Below, piece by piece: positions 47,125 to 57,067 of a stretch of 64,000 nucleotides of DNA. The notes under the pieces are model-generated. The model made no database searches. It was not told the origin of the DNA and was given only the letters and a program-made list of their open reading frames with translations. Positions within the stretch are counted from its first letter, which is position 1. Every line of letters starts with the position of its first letter. This DNA is from Leifsonia poae (GTDB taxonomy: Bacteria > Actinomycetota > Actinomycetes > Actinomycetales > Microbacteriaceae): the NCBI RefSeq assembly GCF_020009625.1, contig NZ_JAIHLP010000002.1, forward strand, positions 186,001 to 250,000, read 5' to 3'. The position numbers and the translations under genes are program-made.

Positions 47125-47640
47125 ATGAACGATTCCCTGTCCACTCGAGGTTTTGTGGCGACGGCACCGAACCACATCGTCACAGCCGAAGGGCTGCCGA
47201 TCACGACGTTCCGTCTTGCCTCCACCCGCCGCAAATACAACCGCGAAACGCAGACGTGGGAGAACGGGGAGACGAACTGGTTCACCGTCACGGCCTTCCG
47301 GCAGCTGGCCATCAACGTAGCCGGATGCATCGTCAAAGGCGATCCGGTGATGGTGTCGGGTCGGCTCAGCGTGCGCGAATGGCAGAACGATGACCGGTCC
47401 GGCATCGTGGTCGAGATCGACGCGGATGCGGTGGGTCACGACCTCGGTTGGGGCACCGCCGCATTCAGCCGCACGATCAAGCGGGTATCCGCCGACGGGG
47501 TTGCCGACTCGCCGAGGGATCAGCCGGAAGATGCCGGCGGCGAGCGCGGCGAGCGCACCGATGCTGCCAGCGGTGCGGATCAGCCCGAGAAGTGGTCCGC
47601 TCCGCCCGTCTCCGACGATTCCCCAGGCCTGGCCGCCTAA
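47125..47640 (+). CDS. ssb: Single-stranded DNA-binding protein paralogue
   Basis: 171 aa. OB-fold of SSB: RGFVATAPNHIVTAEGLPITTFRLASTRRKYNRETQTWENGETNWFTVTAFRQLAINVAGCIVKGDPVMVSGRLSVREW. The C-terminal tail is acidic but lacks the DDIPF-type tip used for partner binding, ending DDSPGLAA. It also stands outside the usual rpsF-ssb-rpsR context, so it is probably an accessory SSB. ATG with GAGGAGAG 5 nt upstream. Confidence 0.88.
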   Translation: MNDSLSTRGFVATAPNHIVTAEGLPITTFRLASTRRKYNRETQTWENGETNWFTVTAFRQLAINVAGCIVKGDPVMVSGRLSVREWQNDDRSGIVVEIDADAVGHDLGWGTAAFSRTIKRVSADGVADSPRDQPEDAGGERGERTDAASGADQPEKWSAPPVSDDSPGLAA

Positions 47641-47678
47641 GATCGACGGTGTTGTCCACGCCACGTTCCGGAGACGCC

Positions 47679-48191
47679 ATGCCGCAGCTGCCCCCCACAT
47701 CGTCGGTCCGGCGTGCTCGCGCCCGCTTCGGCGTCACCTCCGCCACGATCGGTATCGCCGTCGCGCTCTCGCTGAGCGGCTGCGTCGGCGGGAGCGGACC
47801 GGCTCCGACGGTGACCACGACCGTGACGCCGAGCCCCACCGGAACGGCCCCCGCGATCGTCGAGCTGAAGCCCGACGGAACGGCGCAGGAGAACCTCGCG
47901 TTCTTCGACAAGACCAACCGTGCCACGCTCGCGGCGAAGCCGACGGCCCAGGGCCGCGACTTCATCGACGCCCTCGTCGCCGCCGGGTTCAAGAAGCCCG
48001 ATATGCAGGTCACGGCCGACACGACGACGATCGGTCTGAAGGCCAACTCGATCCAGTTCTCGGTGCGCATGGGAAAGAGCTGTCTCATCGGCCAGAACGG
48101 CGCCGACGCCGGGGGTTACAACAGCCAGGTCACTCCCGTGCTCGGAACCGGCAGGTGCCTCATCGGCTCAACGCGCACCATCGATTGGTGA
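47679..48191 (+). CDS. Exported lipoprotein (DUF6993-like)
   Basis: 170 aa. Lipoprotein signal: basic start (RRARARFG), hydrophobic TSATIGIAVALSLSG and cysteine in LSGCVGG (lipobox). After a Thr/Pro linker comes a compact domain: FFDKTNRATLAAKPTAQGRDFIDALVAAGFKKPDMQVTADTTTIGLKANSIQFSVRMGKSCLIGQNG ... GRCLIG with two CLIG cysteines that could form a disulfide. I relate it to a Microbacteriaceae family named DUF6993 from memory. Function unknown. Confidence 0.75.
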   Translation: MPQLPPTSSVRRARARFGVTSATIGIAVALSLSGCVGGSGPAPTVTTTVTPSPTGTAPAIVELKPDGTAQENLAFFDKTNRATLAAKPTAQGRDFIDALVAAGFKKPDMQVTADTTTIGLKANSIQFSVRMGKSCLIGQNGADAGGYNSQVTPVLGTGRCLIGSTRTIDW

Positions 48192-48203
48192 CCGTCGGAT
48201 CGT

Positions 48204-49004
48204 TCAGTCCCTGAGACCGGAGCGATCCTCGTCCCGCGGTCTATCGGTCTGGGGCTCGGGCCCGGGATCGGGCTTGGGAACCGTCGGCAGGGTCGCGGGC
48301 TCGGCGGGGGCTGGCAGGTTTGCCGGCTCGGGAGCGCTACTCGTGTCGTGCGGCGTGCGGCTCGGCCGTTCAGTGGCGAGACTCGCGATCGGTGCATCCG
48401 GAAGCTGGGAAAGCCCTACGGCGTCGAGGCTGTTCTTGGCGGCGAGTCTCTCCTGCGTCGCACGGGTCGCCGTGACCGTCGCCTTCCAGGCTCGGCCCCG
48501 GGCGTGATCGTGGGCGAGTCGGCGGGATGAGCCCGCCGCTGCCGCTGCCGCCAGGTAAGCGTTGATCACGGCGGCCTGTTGGCGCGAGTATTGTCGGCCA
48601 GCGACGGTCACTGGGAACGCTCGCGACCGGCGGTGACCGTCCCGCACTTCTGAGAACGACAGCTCTTGCAGGATCGTGGAGGAGTGGCCACGCGTGATCC
48701 AGCTCTGCCAGGGTTCGGTATCGCAGCGTCGCAACTCGTCGAGCGGATACGAGTAGGTGCGGAACCAACTGCGAACCAGCACACGATCGGCCCGGAAGTA
48801 GACGCCCACGACAACGGTTCGCGCCGCCAGGAGCGCGAGGCCAACGACGATCGCCCAGAAGACCGGATACAGAAGCTGGTCGCGGAAGGAGTGGCCGGGG
48901 CCATGGCGGAGCATCCCGAGCGAGATCACAATGATCAGGATGAGCTGACTCACCAGTCCGTACATCCGGGCTCCGGAACCGGAGCCCCGCACCTTCGAAC
49001 CCAC
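48204..49004 (-). CDS. Membrane protein with PH-like domain and long Pro-rich tail
   Basis: 266 aa from GTG 49004. Two hydrophobic helices (MYGLVSQLILIIVISLGML and LLYPVFWAIVVGLALLAARTVVVGVYF) lead into a beta-rich segment (RADRVLVRSWFRTYSYPLDELRRCDTEPW) reminiscent of bacterial PH domains, then an Ala/Arg helix and a disordered Pro/Glu/Thr tail. GTG 49004 is selected because GGAGGAGG ends 4 nt upstream; longer in-frame starts run through shadow sequence. Role unknown. Confidence 0.68.
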   Translation of the reverse strand: MGSKVRGSGSGARMYGLVSQLILIIVISLGMLRHGPGHSFRDQLLYPVFWAIVVGLALLAARTVVVGVYFRADRVLVRSWFRTYSYPLDELRRCDTEPWQSWITRGHSSTILQELSFSEVRDGHRRSRAFPVTVAGRQYSRQQAAVINAYLAAAAAAGSSRRLAHDHARGRAWKATVTATRATQERLAAKNSLDAVGLSQLPDAPIASLATERPSRTPHDTSSAPEPANLPAPAEPATLPTVPKPDPGPEPQTDRPRDEDRSGLRD

Positions 49005-49284
49005 ACCGCCTCCTCCACCCGGCGCCGCCGTCGCGACACGACACGACACGACGACCATGATGGCACGGGTGCAGGCTGTTCGACGGGTGCCGAGTCTGCG
49101 CCATGTCGCCGTCGCCGAGCGGTCGCGGTGCGTCATTTCGAGGCCGGAACGCTCGGCGAGAGCGACGATGTGCGACCGCGCGCCGCGCGCCTGTCCCAGG
49201 TGCCGGACCGGGGCAACGCGAGGGCGACGCCGCGGCAGGCGAGGTCGTCCCGACGCCCGGGTCGGCCCAATTAGACTGGACCGC

Positions 49285-50967
<1,683 letters not shown>

Positions 50968-51035
50968 TCGGTGGCGCGCGGGGTCGGATATCGGCCGCGC
51001 GCGCCGCGGCCGGGCTGCGGGAGGAGAGTGGAACG

Positions 51036-51512
51036 ATGAGACTGCATGTGCCGATCCGGCTGCGGTGGAGTGATCTCGACGCCTACGGGCACGTCAACAA
51101 CGCGGAGATGCTGCGCCTGCTCGAGGAGGCGCGCATCCAGGCATTCTGGGTCGAAGACGGCGCCGAGGAGGCGGTCGGTGCGAGCACGGCGGTGCTCGAC
51201 GGTCGCCCGGGGGCTGACACCCTCACCCTGATCGCGCGTCAGGAGATCGAGTATCTGTCGGCGATTCCCTATCTGCGTCAGCCGCTCGACGTCCAGCTCT
51301 GGCTGGGACGTCTCGGCGGAGCGAGCCTCGAAGTATGTTACGAAGTGTGGTCGCCCTCCGGAGCCGAGCCGGCCGTGCTGTTCTCGCAGGCGGCGACAAC
51401 GATCGTGCTGGTGGATGCGGCGACTCAGCGGCCGCGACGCATCAATGAGCGTGAGCGCTCCGCCTGGACACCGTACCTCGACGACCCCGTGCAGTTCACG
51501 AAACGGGGCTAG
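51036..51512 (+). CDS. Acyl-CoA thioesterase (4HBT hotdog)
   Basis: 158 aa. VPIRLRWSDLDAYGHVNNAEMLRLLEEAR is the 4-hydroxybenzoyl-CoA-thioesterase-type hotdog signature with the catalytic Asp in SDLDAYGHVNN; IEYLSAIPY and LEVCYEVWS form the remaining strands. Hydrolyses a cytosolic acyl-CoA. ATG with GGAGGAGAG upstream; 68 bp after ettA, so it could be co-transcribed. Ends overlapping by 4 bp the end of the convergent DUF2231 gene. Confidence 0.88.
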   Translation: MRLHVPIRLRWSDLDAYGHVNNAEMLRLLEEARIQAFWVEDGAEEAVGASTAVLDGRPGADTLTLIARQEIEYLSAIPYLRQPLDVQLWLGRLGGASLEVCYEVWSPSGAEPAVLFSQAATTIVLVDAATQRPRRINERERSAWTPYLDDPVQFTKRG

Positions 51513-52015
51513 GGCGTCGTCGTCGGAAGCGGTGTCGGGCTGAACGAGTTCTGCCAGATCGCCCGCGACCCGGCCTCGCCGATCAGGACGACGTCGACGA
51601 TCGAGCCGATGGCCAGACCGACGGAGACGACGATGAGGGCGATCAGCACGATTCGGCGCACCACGATGGACGGTCGCCGCGGCGATCCTGCTCTGTCGAC
51701 GAAGAAGAACCATGCCCATTGGAGGGCGGCGAAGACGAACACCGCGATGGTCCACGGGTAGAGGGTGAGCCCGAGAGCGACATGCTGGGCGATGAGCGGG
51801 GTGGCCGGAACCCGCTGCTGCAGCCATTCGCCGGCATCCGTCACGATCGGCACCAAGACCATATTCGCCAGCGCGAGCAGGGGCGTCACGATGCCGAGGC
51901 GGCGCCGCGCGGCAGGCCACGCGGCTGTCGCGACCGCGCACAGGGCCGCGACCGGAACCAGCACCACGACGATGTGCACCAGCAGCACGTGGAGCGGAAG
52001 ACCGTTGACCTCCAC
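51509..52015 (-). CDS. DUF2231-like four-helix membrane protein
   Basis: 168 aa. Four hydrophobic segments; the N-terminal NGLPLHVLLVHIVVVLVPVAAL with paired histidines is the DUF2231 hallmark, a family that often accompanies Rieske or cytochrome-type redox proteins and may bind haem. It lies 8 bp after the Rieske protein gene on the same strand, supporting a joint membrane redox function. Confidence 0.82.
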   Translation of the reverse strand: MEVNGLPLHVLLVHIVVVLVPVAALCAVATAAWPAARRRLGIVTPLLALANMVLVPIVTDAGEWLQQRVPATPLIAQHVALGLTLYPWTIAVFVFAALQWAWFFFVDRAGSPRRPSIVVRRIVLIALIVVSVGLAIGSIVDVVLIGEAGSRAIWQNSFSPTPLPTTTP

Positions 52016-52023
52016 GACGCGAC

Positions 52024-52473
52024 CTAGCTCGACACCGTGACGGTGTCACCCTTCACTGCGACGGTCAGCTCGGTGAGCGGCTTCGAGGCGGGCCCCTGGA
52101 TCACATCCCCCGTGGTCCCGTCGAAGCGGGAGCCGTGGCACGGGCAGTCGAACTCCGCGCCGTTCGGCGCGACGGTGCAACCCTGGTGGGTGCAGACAGC
52201 GCTGAAGGCGACGACCTTGCCGGCGGTCGGCTGTGAGACGACGACGGGCGCGGAGCCGATCGTCGCCGACACGGCGCCGCCCACGGGGATGGAGGCGAGG
52301 GGCAGCTTCGTCGAGCCGTTTGAGGAGCCGGACCCGCCGCCGGACCCAGACCCCGACCCCGACCCGGCGCCTCCGGGCGTGCAGGCGGTCAGGAGGAGCG
52401 CTCCCGTGCCGAGCACGGTGGCGCTTCCGATCGTGACGAGGGTGCGGCGGCTGAGTGGGGTCGATTCGGTCAT
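52024..52473 (-). CDS. Rieske [2Fe-2S] Tat lipoprotein
   Basis: 149 aa. Signal with twin arginine ([11 protein letters not shown]) and a lipobox cysteine (LLTACTPGG), a Gly/Ser linker, and a Rieske domain with both cluster motifs CTHQGC and CPCHGS. Exported folded via Tat and anchored outside, where it carries electrons. First gene of a two-gene unit with the DUF2231 protein. GAGGACC upstream of the ATG. Confidence 0.92.
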   Translation of the reverse strand: MTESTPLSRRTLVTIGSATVLGTGALLLTACTPGGAGSGSGSGSGGGSGSSNGSTKLPLASIPVGGAVSATIGSAPVVVSQPTAGKVVAFSAVCTHQGCTVAPNGAEFDCPCHGSRFDGTTGDVIQGPASKPLTELTVAVKGDTVTVSS

Positions 52474-52538
52474 GCTTGGTCCTCACATGTCGGCGTAGCG
52501 TTCGTTGTCTTACCGGTATGCACGAGGCGGCTGTGCAT

Positions 52539-52558
52539 TCGGTTCGGTCCGGAACCGA
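52539..52558. promoter_or_regulatory. Inverted repeat between tesB and the Rieske gene
   Basis: TCGGTTC (52539-52545) and GAACCGA (52552-52558), 6-nt spacer, perfectly complementary, in the 107-bp gap after tesB and before the Rieske gene. Could terminate tesB or act as an operator for the Rieske unit. Confidence 0.4.
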
Positions 52559-52580
52559 TTCGGGTGAAGCTTCTCGCAGG

Positions 52581-53471
52581 CTACCTTGTGTGGGTGCTGG
52601 AGGGGGAGGCCGGCACGCGCACCATGGACTCCTGGGCGACACTCGCGACGAGGAGCCCGTCCCGGGTGTAGATGCGGCCGAGCGCGAGGCCCCGCCCGCC
52701 GCTCGCGCTGGGCGATTCCTGCGCGTAGAGCAGCCATTCGTCGACCCGGGCGAAACGATGCCACCACATGGCGTGGTCGAGGCTCGCCGCCTTGAGACCC
52801 GGGGTCGCCCAGGCGATACCGTGGCGACGCATCACCGGTTCCATGATCGTGTAGTCGCTCGCGTAGGCGAGGGCGGCACGGTGCAGCTCGGGGTCGTCGG
52901 GCAGTGCGCCCACCGAGCGGAACCAGACGGCCTGATGCGCCACATGAGCGCCCTCAACGGTGAGGTAGATCGGCGAGGGCACATGGCGCATGTCGAACGG
53001 GCGTTCGCTGGCCCAGTACTGGGCCACCGGATGCTCCACGTCCTCCAGAGTGGAGGCCGAGTTGGGAAGCGTCTCGGGTTCGGGGAGATCGTCGGGCATT
53101 GCGACCTGGTGGTCGAGACCCTCGTCGTCATCCTGGAACGAAGCGATCATCGAAAGGATCGGCAGCCCGCTCTGGTAGGCCTGAGTGCGGCGGGTGGAGA
53201 ACGAACGGCCGTCATGGATGCGGTCGACCGAGAACGTGATCGGCAGATTCACATCCCCGGGCCGCAGGAAATAGCCGTGCATGGAGTGGACATGACGCTC
53301 GTCCGGAACGGTGCGTGTGGCCGCAACGATGGATTGCGCGAGCACCTGACCGCCGAAGACACGCCCGAGCGGCATCCACTGGGACGGCCCCGTGAAGATG
53401 TCCTCATTCGTGCGCGCACCGGTGTCTGTCAGATCGAGGGCGGTCAAGAGAGATGCCAGGGGCTCGGTCAC
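52581..53471 (-). CDS. tesB: Acyl-CoA thioesterase II (TesB)
   Basis: 296 aa, double hotdog. Motifs: VFGGQVLAQSIVAA, HSMHGYFLRPGDVNLPITFSVDRIHDGRSFSTRR, and the second half with the catalytic-type ASLDHAMWWHR and LLYAQESPSASGGRGLALGRIYTRDG. Hydrolyses medium- and long-chain acyl-CoA. GTG start with GGAGGC upstream. Divergent from the gene at 53513 with only 41 bp between. Confidence 0.93.
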   Translation of the reverse strand: MTEPLASLLTALDLTDTGARTNEDIFTGPSQWMPLGRVFGGQVLAQSIVAATRTVPDERHVHSMHGYFLRPGDVNLPITFSVDRIHDGRSFSTRRTQAYQSGLPILSMIASFQDDDEGLDHQVAMPDDLPEPETLPNSASTLEDVEHPVAQYWASERPFDMRHVPSPIYLTVEGAHVAHQAVWFRSVGALPDDPELHRAALAYASDYTIMEPVMRRHGIAWATPGLKAASLDHAMWWHRFARVDEWLLYAQESPSASGGRGLALGRIYTRDGLLVASVAQESMVRVPASPSSTHTR

Positions 53472-53512
53472 AGTGCCTCCATCGTGGTGTCTGTTGGTAG
53501 TTTAGACAGCAG

Positions 53513-54202
53513 ATGAGCCAGTCATTTTCTCTCGTGGATTCCCTTGCCGTTTCCGACCTGCAGACGTACCTCTCCAGGGCGGCCCGAGTCGAGGAAGGTT
53601 CGGTGCGCCTGATCGGCGGATCGGGTGTGCTCGCCGTGTACACGGCGATTCTGTATCCGCGCGGTCTGCTCGACCAGACGCCGACTGTTCTCGGCCTGCG
53701 CACCTTCGCGATCGAGCCGGGTGCCGGGTTCGACGCCGTGGTTCCCATCCGTTCGCTTCTCGACCGCCTGGCGCGCCTCGCCGATGCCGTCGCGGCCGGC
53801 GGTGACGCCTCCTCCGGTCCGGTCGAGGTGCGGATGCCGTTGGAGGTCTCCACCGTCACCTGGGCGGGGATCTCGCCTCCGCGCGGTGGTTGGACGACCG
53901 TCGGCGAGACGACCGACGGACTGCTCGCGGGTGTCTCTGCGGCCGGTATCGCCGAGGTGGCGGAGGCCGTGCCGAGCGGGACGGGCGAGCAGTTGGTGCA
54001 GCGGGTGCGGGCGGAGGTCTGGGGTCGGCCGATCGACGGCCTGGAGTACGTTCCTGCCGGTGCGGCCTTCGCAGCTGAGAGCCTGGGCTTCCTGGGAACG
54101 GAGGAACCGGTGACCATCCTGGAGACCGGGCCCTGGACCCGTCTGACGACGAAACGCGGGCACACGCTGGTGCGGCGCCAGGCCTGGTCGCTGCGGGCGT
54201 AG
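53513..54202 (+). CDS. Uncharacterised soluble protein
   Basis: 229 aa, no signal peptide or membrane helix. Begins FSLVDSLAVSDLQTYLSRAARVEEGSVRLIGGSGVLAVYTAILYPRGLLDQTPTVLGLRTF; later VTWAGISPPRGGWTTVG and PSGTGEQLVQRVRAEVWG; ends LTTKRGHTLVRRQAWSLRA. Alternating strands and helices; no known catalytic motif. The clean codon bias and length indicate a real gene, probably family-restricted. It shares a short divergent promoter region with tesB that contains TGTCT/AGACA inverted repeats. Confidence 0.72.
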   Translation: MSQSFSLVDSLAVSDLQTYLSRAARVEEGSVRLIGGSGVLAVYTAILYPRGLLDQTPTVLGLRTFAIEPGAGFDAVVPIRSLLDRLARLADAVAAGGDASSGPVEVRMPLEVSTVTWAGISPPRGGWTTVGETTDGLLAGVSAAGIAEVAEAVPSGTGEQLVQRVRAEVWGRPIDGLEYVPAGAAFAAESLGFLGTEEPVTILETGPWTRLTTKRGHTLVRRQAWSLRA

Positions 54203-54220
54203 CCCGGGCAGCGCATTCGG

Positions 54221-55882
54221 TCAGACGTTCGCGATCGCGCGTCCGACCTGCCGGCCGGAGAACAGGCAGCCGCCGAGGAACGTCCCCTCCAGCGAGCGGT
54301 AGCCGTGCACGCCGCCGCCGCCGAAGCCGCTGGCTTCCCCCGCCGCGTACAGTCCGGGAATCGGGGCGCCGTCGACGCCCAGCACCCGACCGTCGAGGTC
54401 GGTCTCGATGCCGCCGAGGCTCTTCCGGGTGAGGATGTGCAGTTTGACCGCGATGAGCGGCCCGGCCTTGGGGTCGAGCAGTTTGTGCGGCGATGCCACC
54501 CGGATGAGTTTGTCTCCCCGGTACGCCCGCGCTCCGCGGATCGCGGTGATCTGCAGATCCTTGCCGAATTCGTTGTCGAGTTCGCGGTCCCGTTCGTGGA
54601 TGTGCTTGGCGACGAGCTCGGTATCCAGTGGCACATCGGCGATGCGCTGCATTCCGCTCAGCAGCTCATCCAGGGTGTCGGCGACGACGAAATCGGCGCC
54701 CTTCTCCTTAAAGGCTTCGACCGGTCCGGGCGCACCCGGCCCGATTCGCTTGGACAGCAGGCGGAGGTCTTTGTTGGTGAGGTCAGGGTTCTGCTCACTG
54801 CCGGAGAGGGCGAACTCCTTCTCGATGATCTTCTGGGTGAGTACGAACCAGCTGTAGTCGGAGCCGGTCTTCCGCAGATGTTCGAGTGTGCCGAGAGTGT
54901 CGAAACCGGGGAACAGTGGAACGGGCAGACGGTCCCCTCCGGCGTCGAGCCACAGCGACGACGGGCCGGGCAGGATTCGGATGCCGTGTTGAGCCCACAC
55001 CGGGTTCCAGTTCTGGATGCCCTCGGTGTAGTGCCACATCCGATCGCCGTTGATCAGGTGGGCGCCGGCCTGTTCGGAGATTCCGAGCATCCGCCCGTCG
55101 ACGTGGGCCGGTACGCCGGAGAGCATATGGGCGGGAGGGGTTCCGAGGCGTTCCGGCCACGCGGCGCGCACCAGCTCGTGGTTGCCGCCGATCCCGCCGC
55201 TCGTCACGGCGACGGCGCCCGCACGCAACTCGAACTCGCCGACCCGGTCGCGATTGCTCGCCTCCCCGCGCAGGACGGTATCGTCGGCGAGGACGGCGCC
55301 GCGCACGCCGACGACCCGGCCGTTCTCGACGATCAGTTCGTCGACCCGGTGCCGGTGGAGCAGCGTCGTCTGGCCGGAGGCGACACCCGCCAGCACGCTC
55401 CGGAGGAACGGGGCGAGCACGCCCGGCCCAGTGCCCCAGGTGATGTGGAAGCGCGGAACAGAGTTGCCGTGACCGCCGGCCGTGTATCCGCCGCGTTCGG
55501 CCCACCCGACGATGGGAAAGAAGCGCACGCCCTTCTCGTGCAGCCAGGCGCGCTTCTCGCCGGCCGCGAACTGCAGATAGGCCTCCGCCCATTGCCGGGG
55601 CCAGCGGTCCTCGTCGCGGTCGAATCCCGCGCTGCCGAACCAATCCTGACGGGCGAGCGCGAGCGAGTCGGTCACACCCATCCGGCGTTGCTCGGGAGAG
55701 TCGATGAGGAAGAGTCCGCCGAACGACCACCAGGCCTGCCCGCCGAGCGAGGCGGCGGGCTCCTGTTCGACGATGGTCACCCGTTTGCCGGCCGCCAGAA
55801 GCTCGCTCGCGGCGACGAGGCCCGCGAGGCCCGCCCCGACGATGATGGCGTGGGATTCGGTGTGCACAACGGTTGGCGTCAT
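54221..55882 (-). CDS. FAD-binding dehydrogenase (flavocytochrome c/KstD-like)
   Basis: 553 aa. FAD Rossmann motif AIIVGAGLAGLVAASELLAAGKRVTIVEQE at the N-terminus, SLGGQAWWSFGGLF, and the C-terminal FAD loop GRVLGVDGAPIPGLYAAGEASGFGGGGVHGYRSLEGTFLGGCLFSGRQVG, typical of FAD-dependent fumarate reductase/ketosteroid dehydrogenase-like flavoproteins. Substrate unknown. ATG 55882 with AAGGAGAC upstream. The region before it holds four copies of a 21-22-bp repeat. Confidence 0.9.
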   Translation of the reverse strand: MTPTVVHTESHAIIVGAGLAGLVAASELLAAGKRVTIVEQEPAASLGGQAWWSFGGLFLIDSPEQRRMGVTDSLALARQDWFGSAGFDRDEDRWPRQWAEAYLQFAAGEKRAWLHEKGVRFFPIVGWAERGGYTAGGHGNSVPRFHITWGTGPGVLAPFLRSVLAGVASGQTTLLHRHRVDELIVENGRVVGVRGAVLADDTVLRGEASNRDRVGEFELRAGAVAVTSGGIGGNHELVRAAWPERLGTPPAHMLSGVPAHVDGRMLGISEQAGAHLINGDRMWHYTEGIQNWNPVWAQHGIRILPGPSSLWLDAGGDRLPVPLFPGFDTLGTLEHLRKTGSDYSWFVLTQKIIEKEFALSGSEQNPDLTNKDLRLLSKRIGPGAPGPVEAFKEKGADFVVADTLDELLSGMQRIADVPLDTELVAKHIHERDRELDNEFGKDLQITAIRGARAYRGDKLIRVASPHKLLDPKAGPLIAVKLHILTRKSLGGIETDLDGRVLGVDGAPIPGLYAAGEASGFGGGGVHGYRSLEGTFLGGCLFSGRQVGRAIANV

Positions 55883-55916
55883 CCGGGTGTCTCCTTCGGC
55901 ACGGGTCTTCCTTGGC

Positions 55917-55996
55917 CACAGTAGTGCGTGAGGCTCGTCACAGTAATGCGTGAGGCTCGACACGGTAGTGCGTGAGCTTGTCACAGCTGTGCGTAG
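55917..55996. repeat. Tandem 22-bp repeats upstream of the FAD dehydrogenase
   Basis: Units: 55917-55938, 55939-55960, 55961-55981 (21 bp), and a degenerate fourth from 55982. The consensus core is CACAGTAGTGCGTGAGGCTC. Each unit also holds an imperfect dyad (GTGCGTGAG ... CTC(G)TCAC). They lie 35-114 bp upstream of the dehydrogenase start and 98-177 bp before the divergent gene. Confidence 0.75.
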
Positions 55997-56093
55997 GGCA
56001 CGGCAAGCGGATGCGCGCACCGGGACCGGTTCATGCCATGCTGTGAGGCGCGTCGTGGCGGTGGAGCCCGGCGCGGGAGAGGACAGGGAGACC

Positions 56094-56597
56094 GTGACGG
56101 ACGCCCACGATGACGACGCAGGTACGGGCGCGCTGCTGGCGCCGATGCTGCCGGAGTCGGAGCGGGTGATTCGGGGCCTCGCGCTGGCGCTGCTGGTGAT
56201 CCCGGTGGGGATGGTGCTCTGGGCGCTCCTCTGGAACATCGGCTTCATCGCGTCGATCGTCTCGTACGGTGTGGCTTTCGGCGCCGTCTGGCTCTACCGG
56301 ATCGGCTCCAAGGCGAGGGTGACGCGGGCGGCTTTCTGGGCGCTGCTCGGCATCATCGTGGTCACCGTGGTGCTCAGTCTGCTCGCCGGTATCTTCACGG
56401 ATGCGGCCAGGTTCGTCGACATCCCGTTGACCCAGGCGCTCACGGATCCGGAGTTCTGGGGACTGTACTGGCAGAACATCTTCACCAACGCCCAGCTGTG
56501 GAGCACCTACCTGCCGCAGATCCTGCTGGCGCTCGCGTTCGGCGCGCTGGGCTGTTACCGCACGATCCGCGCTCTGGCGGTCGAATCGCGCCGGTAG
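56094..56597 (+). CDS. Small integral membrane protein of unknown function
   Basis: 167 aa with four hydrophobic segments: GLALALLVIPVGMVLWALLWNIGF, IASIVSYGVAFGAVWLYR, AFWALLGIIVVTVVLSLLAGI and YLPQILLALAFGALGCYRTI, after an acidic N-terminus (DAHDDDAGTG). No recognised family. GTG 56094 is chosen because AGGGAG ends 3 nt upstream; upstream in-frame starts run into the tandem repeats. Convergent with the haemoglobin gene, 4 bp apart. Confidence 0.7.
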   Translation: MTDAHDDDAGTGALLAPMLPESERVIRGLALALLVIPVGMVLWALLWNIGFIASIVSYGVAFGAVWLYRIGSKARVTRAAFWALLGIIVVTVVLSLLAGIFTDAARFVDIPLTQALTDPEFWGLYWQNIFTNAQLWSTYLPQILLALAFGALGCYRTIRALAVESRR

Positions 56598-56601
56598 AGG
56601 C

Positions 56602-57066
56602 TCACTCCTCGAAGGTGTTCACCATCGCGAAGGCGGCGCGTTCCAGGTAGGCCCACAGCGTCTCGGCCTGCAGCGGGGGCAGTTCGAGCGCGTCGACCGC
56701 GCTGCGCATATGGGTGAGCCAGCGGTCGCGGGCATCGGGGTTGACCTTGAACGGCTGGTGACGCATCCGCAGCCGGGGGTGCCCGCGGTGTTCGCTGTAT
56801 GTGCCCGGCCCGCCCCAGTACTGCTCCAGGAAGAGCGTGAGCCGTTCGGCGGCGGGGCCGAGGTCGTCTTCCGGATACATCGGCTTCAGCACCGGGTCGG
56901 CGGCGACACCGCGATAGAACGTGTCGACGAGGCGACGGAACGTGTCGTGCCCGCCGATCTGGTCGAAGAAGGTCTCCTCGACTCCGGCGCCGTTCTCGCC
57001 GTCGCGCAACACGACTCGGCTCGGCGGCACGATGTTCGGGGTCTGCGGGTCGGTGGGGATGCTCAC
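56602..57066 (-). CDS. Truncated haemoglobin, group II (GlbO-like)
   Basis: 154 aa. Two-over-two globin core: TFFDQIGGHDTFRRLVDTFYRGVAADPVLKPMYP with the B10 Tyr in DTFYRG, LTLFLEQYWGGPGTYSEHRGHPRLRMRHQPFKV with the proximal His in RMRHQPF, and the G8 Trp in RDRWLTHM, the group II hallmark. Binds O2 or NO in the cytoplasm. Its GTG starts 2 nt after the mscS stop, so it is the second gene of that transcript. Confidence 0.92.
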   Translation of the reverse strand: MSIPTDPQTPNIVPPSRVVLRDGENGAGVEETFFDQIGGHDTFRRLVDTFYRGVAADPVLKPMYPEDDLGPAAERLTLFLEQYWGGPGTYSEHRGHPRLRMRHQPFKVNPDARDRWLTHMRSAVDALELPPLQAETLWAYLERAAFAMVNTFEE

Positions 57067-57067
57067 A

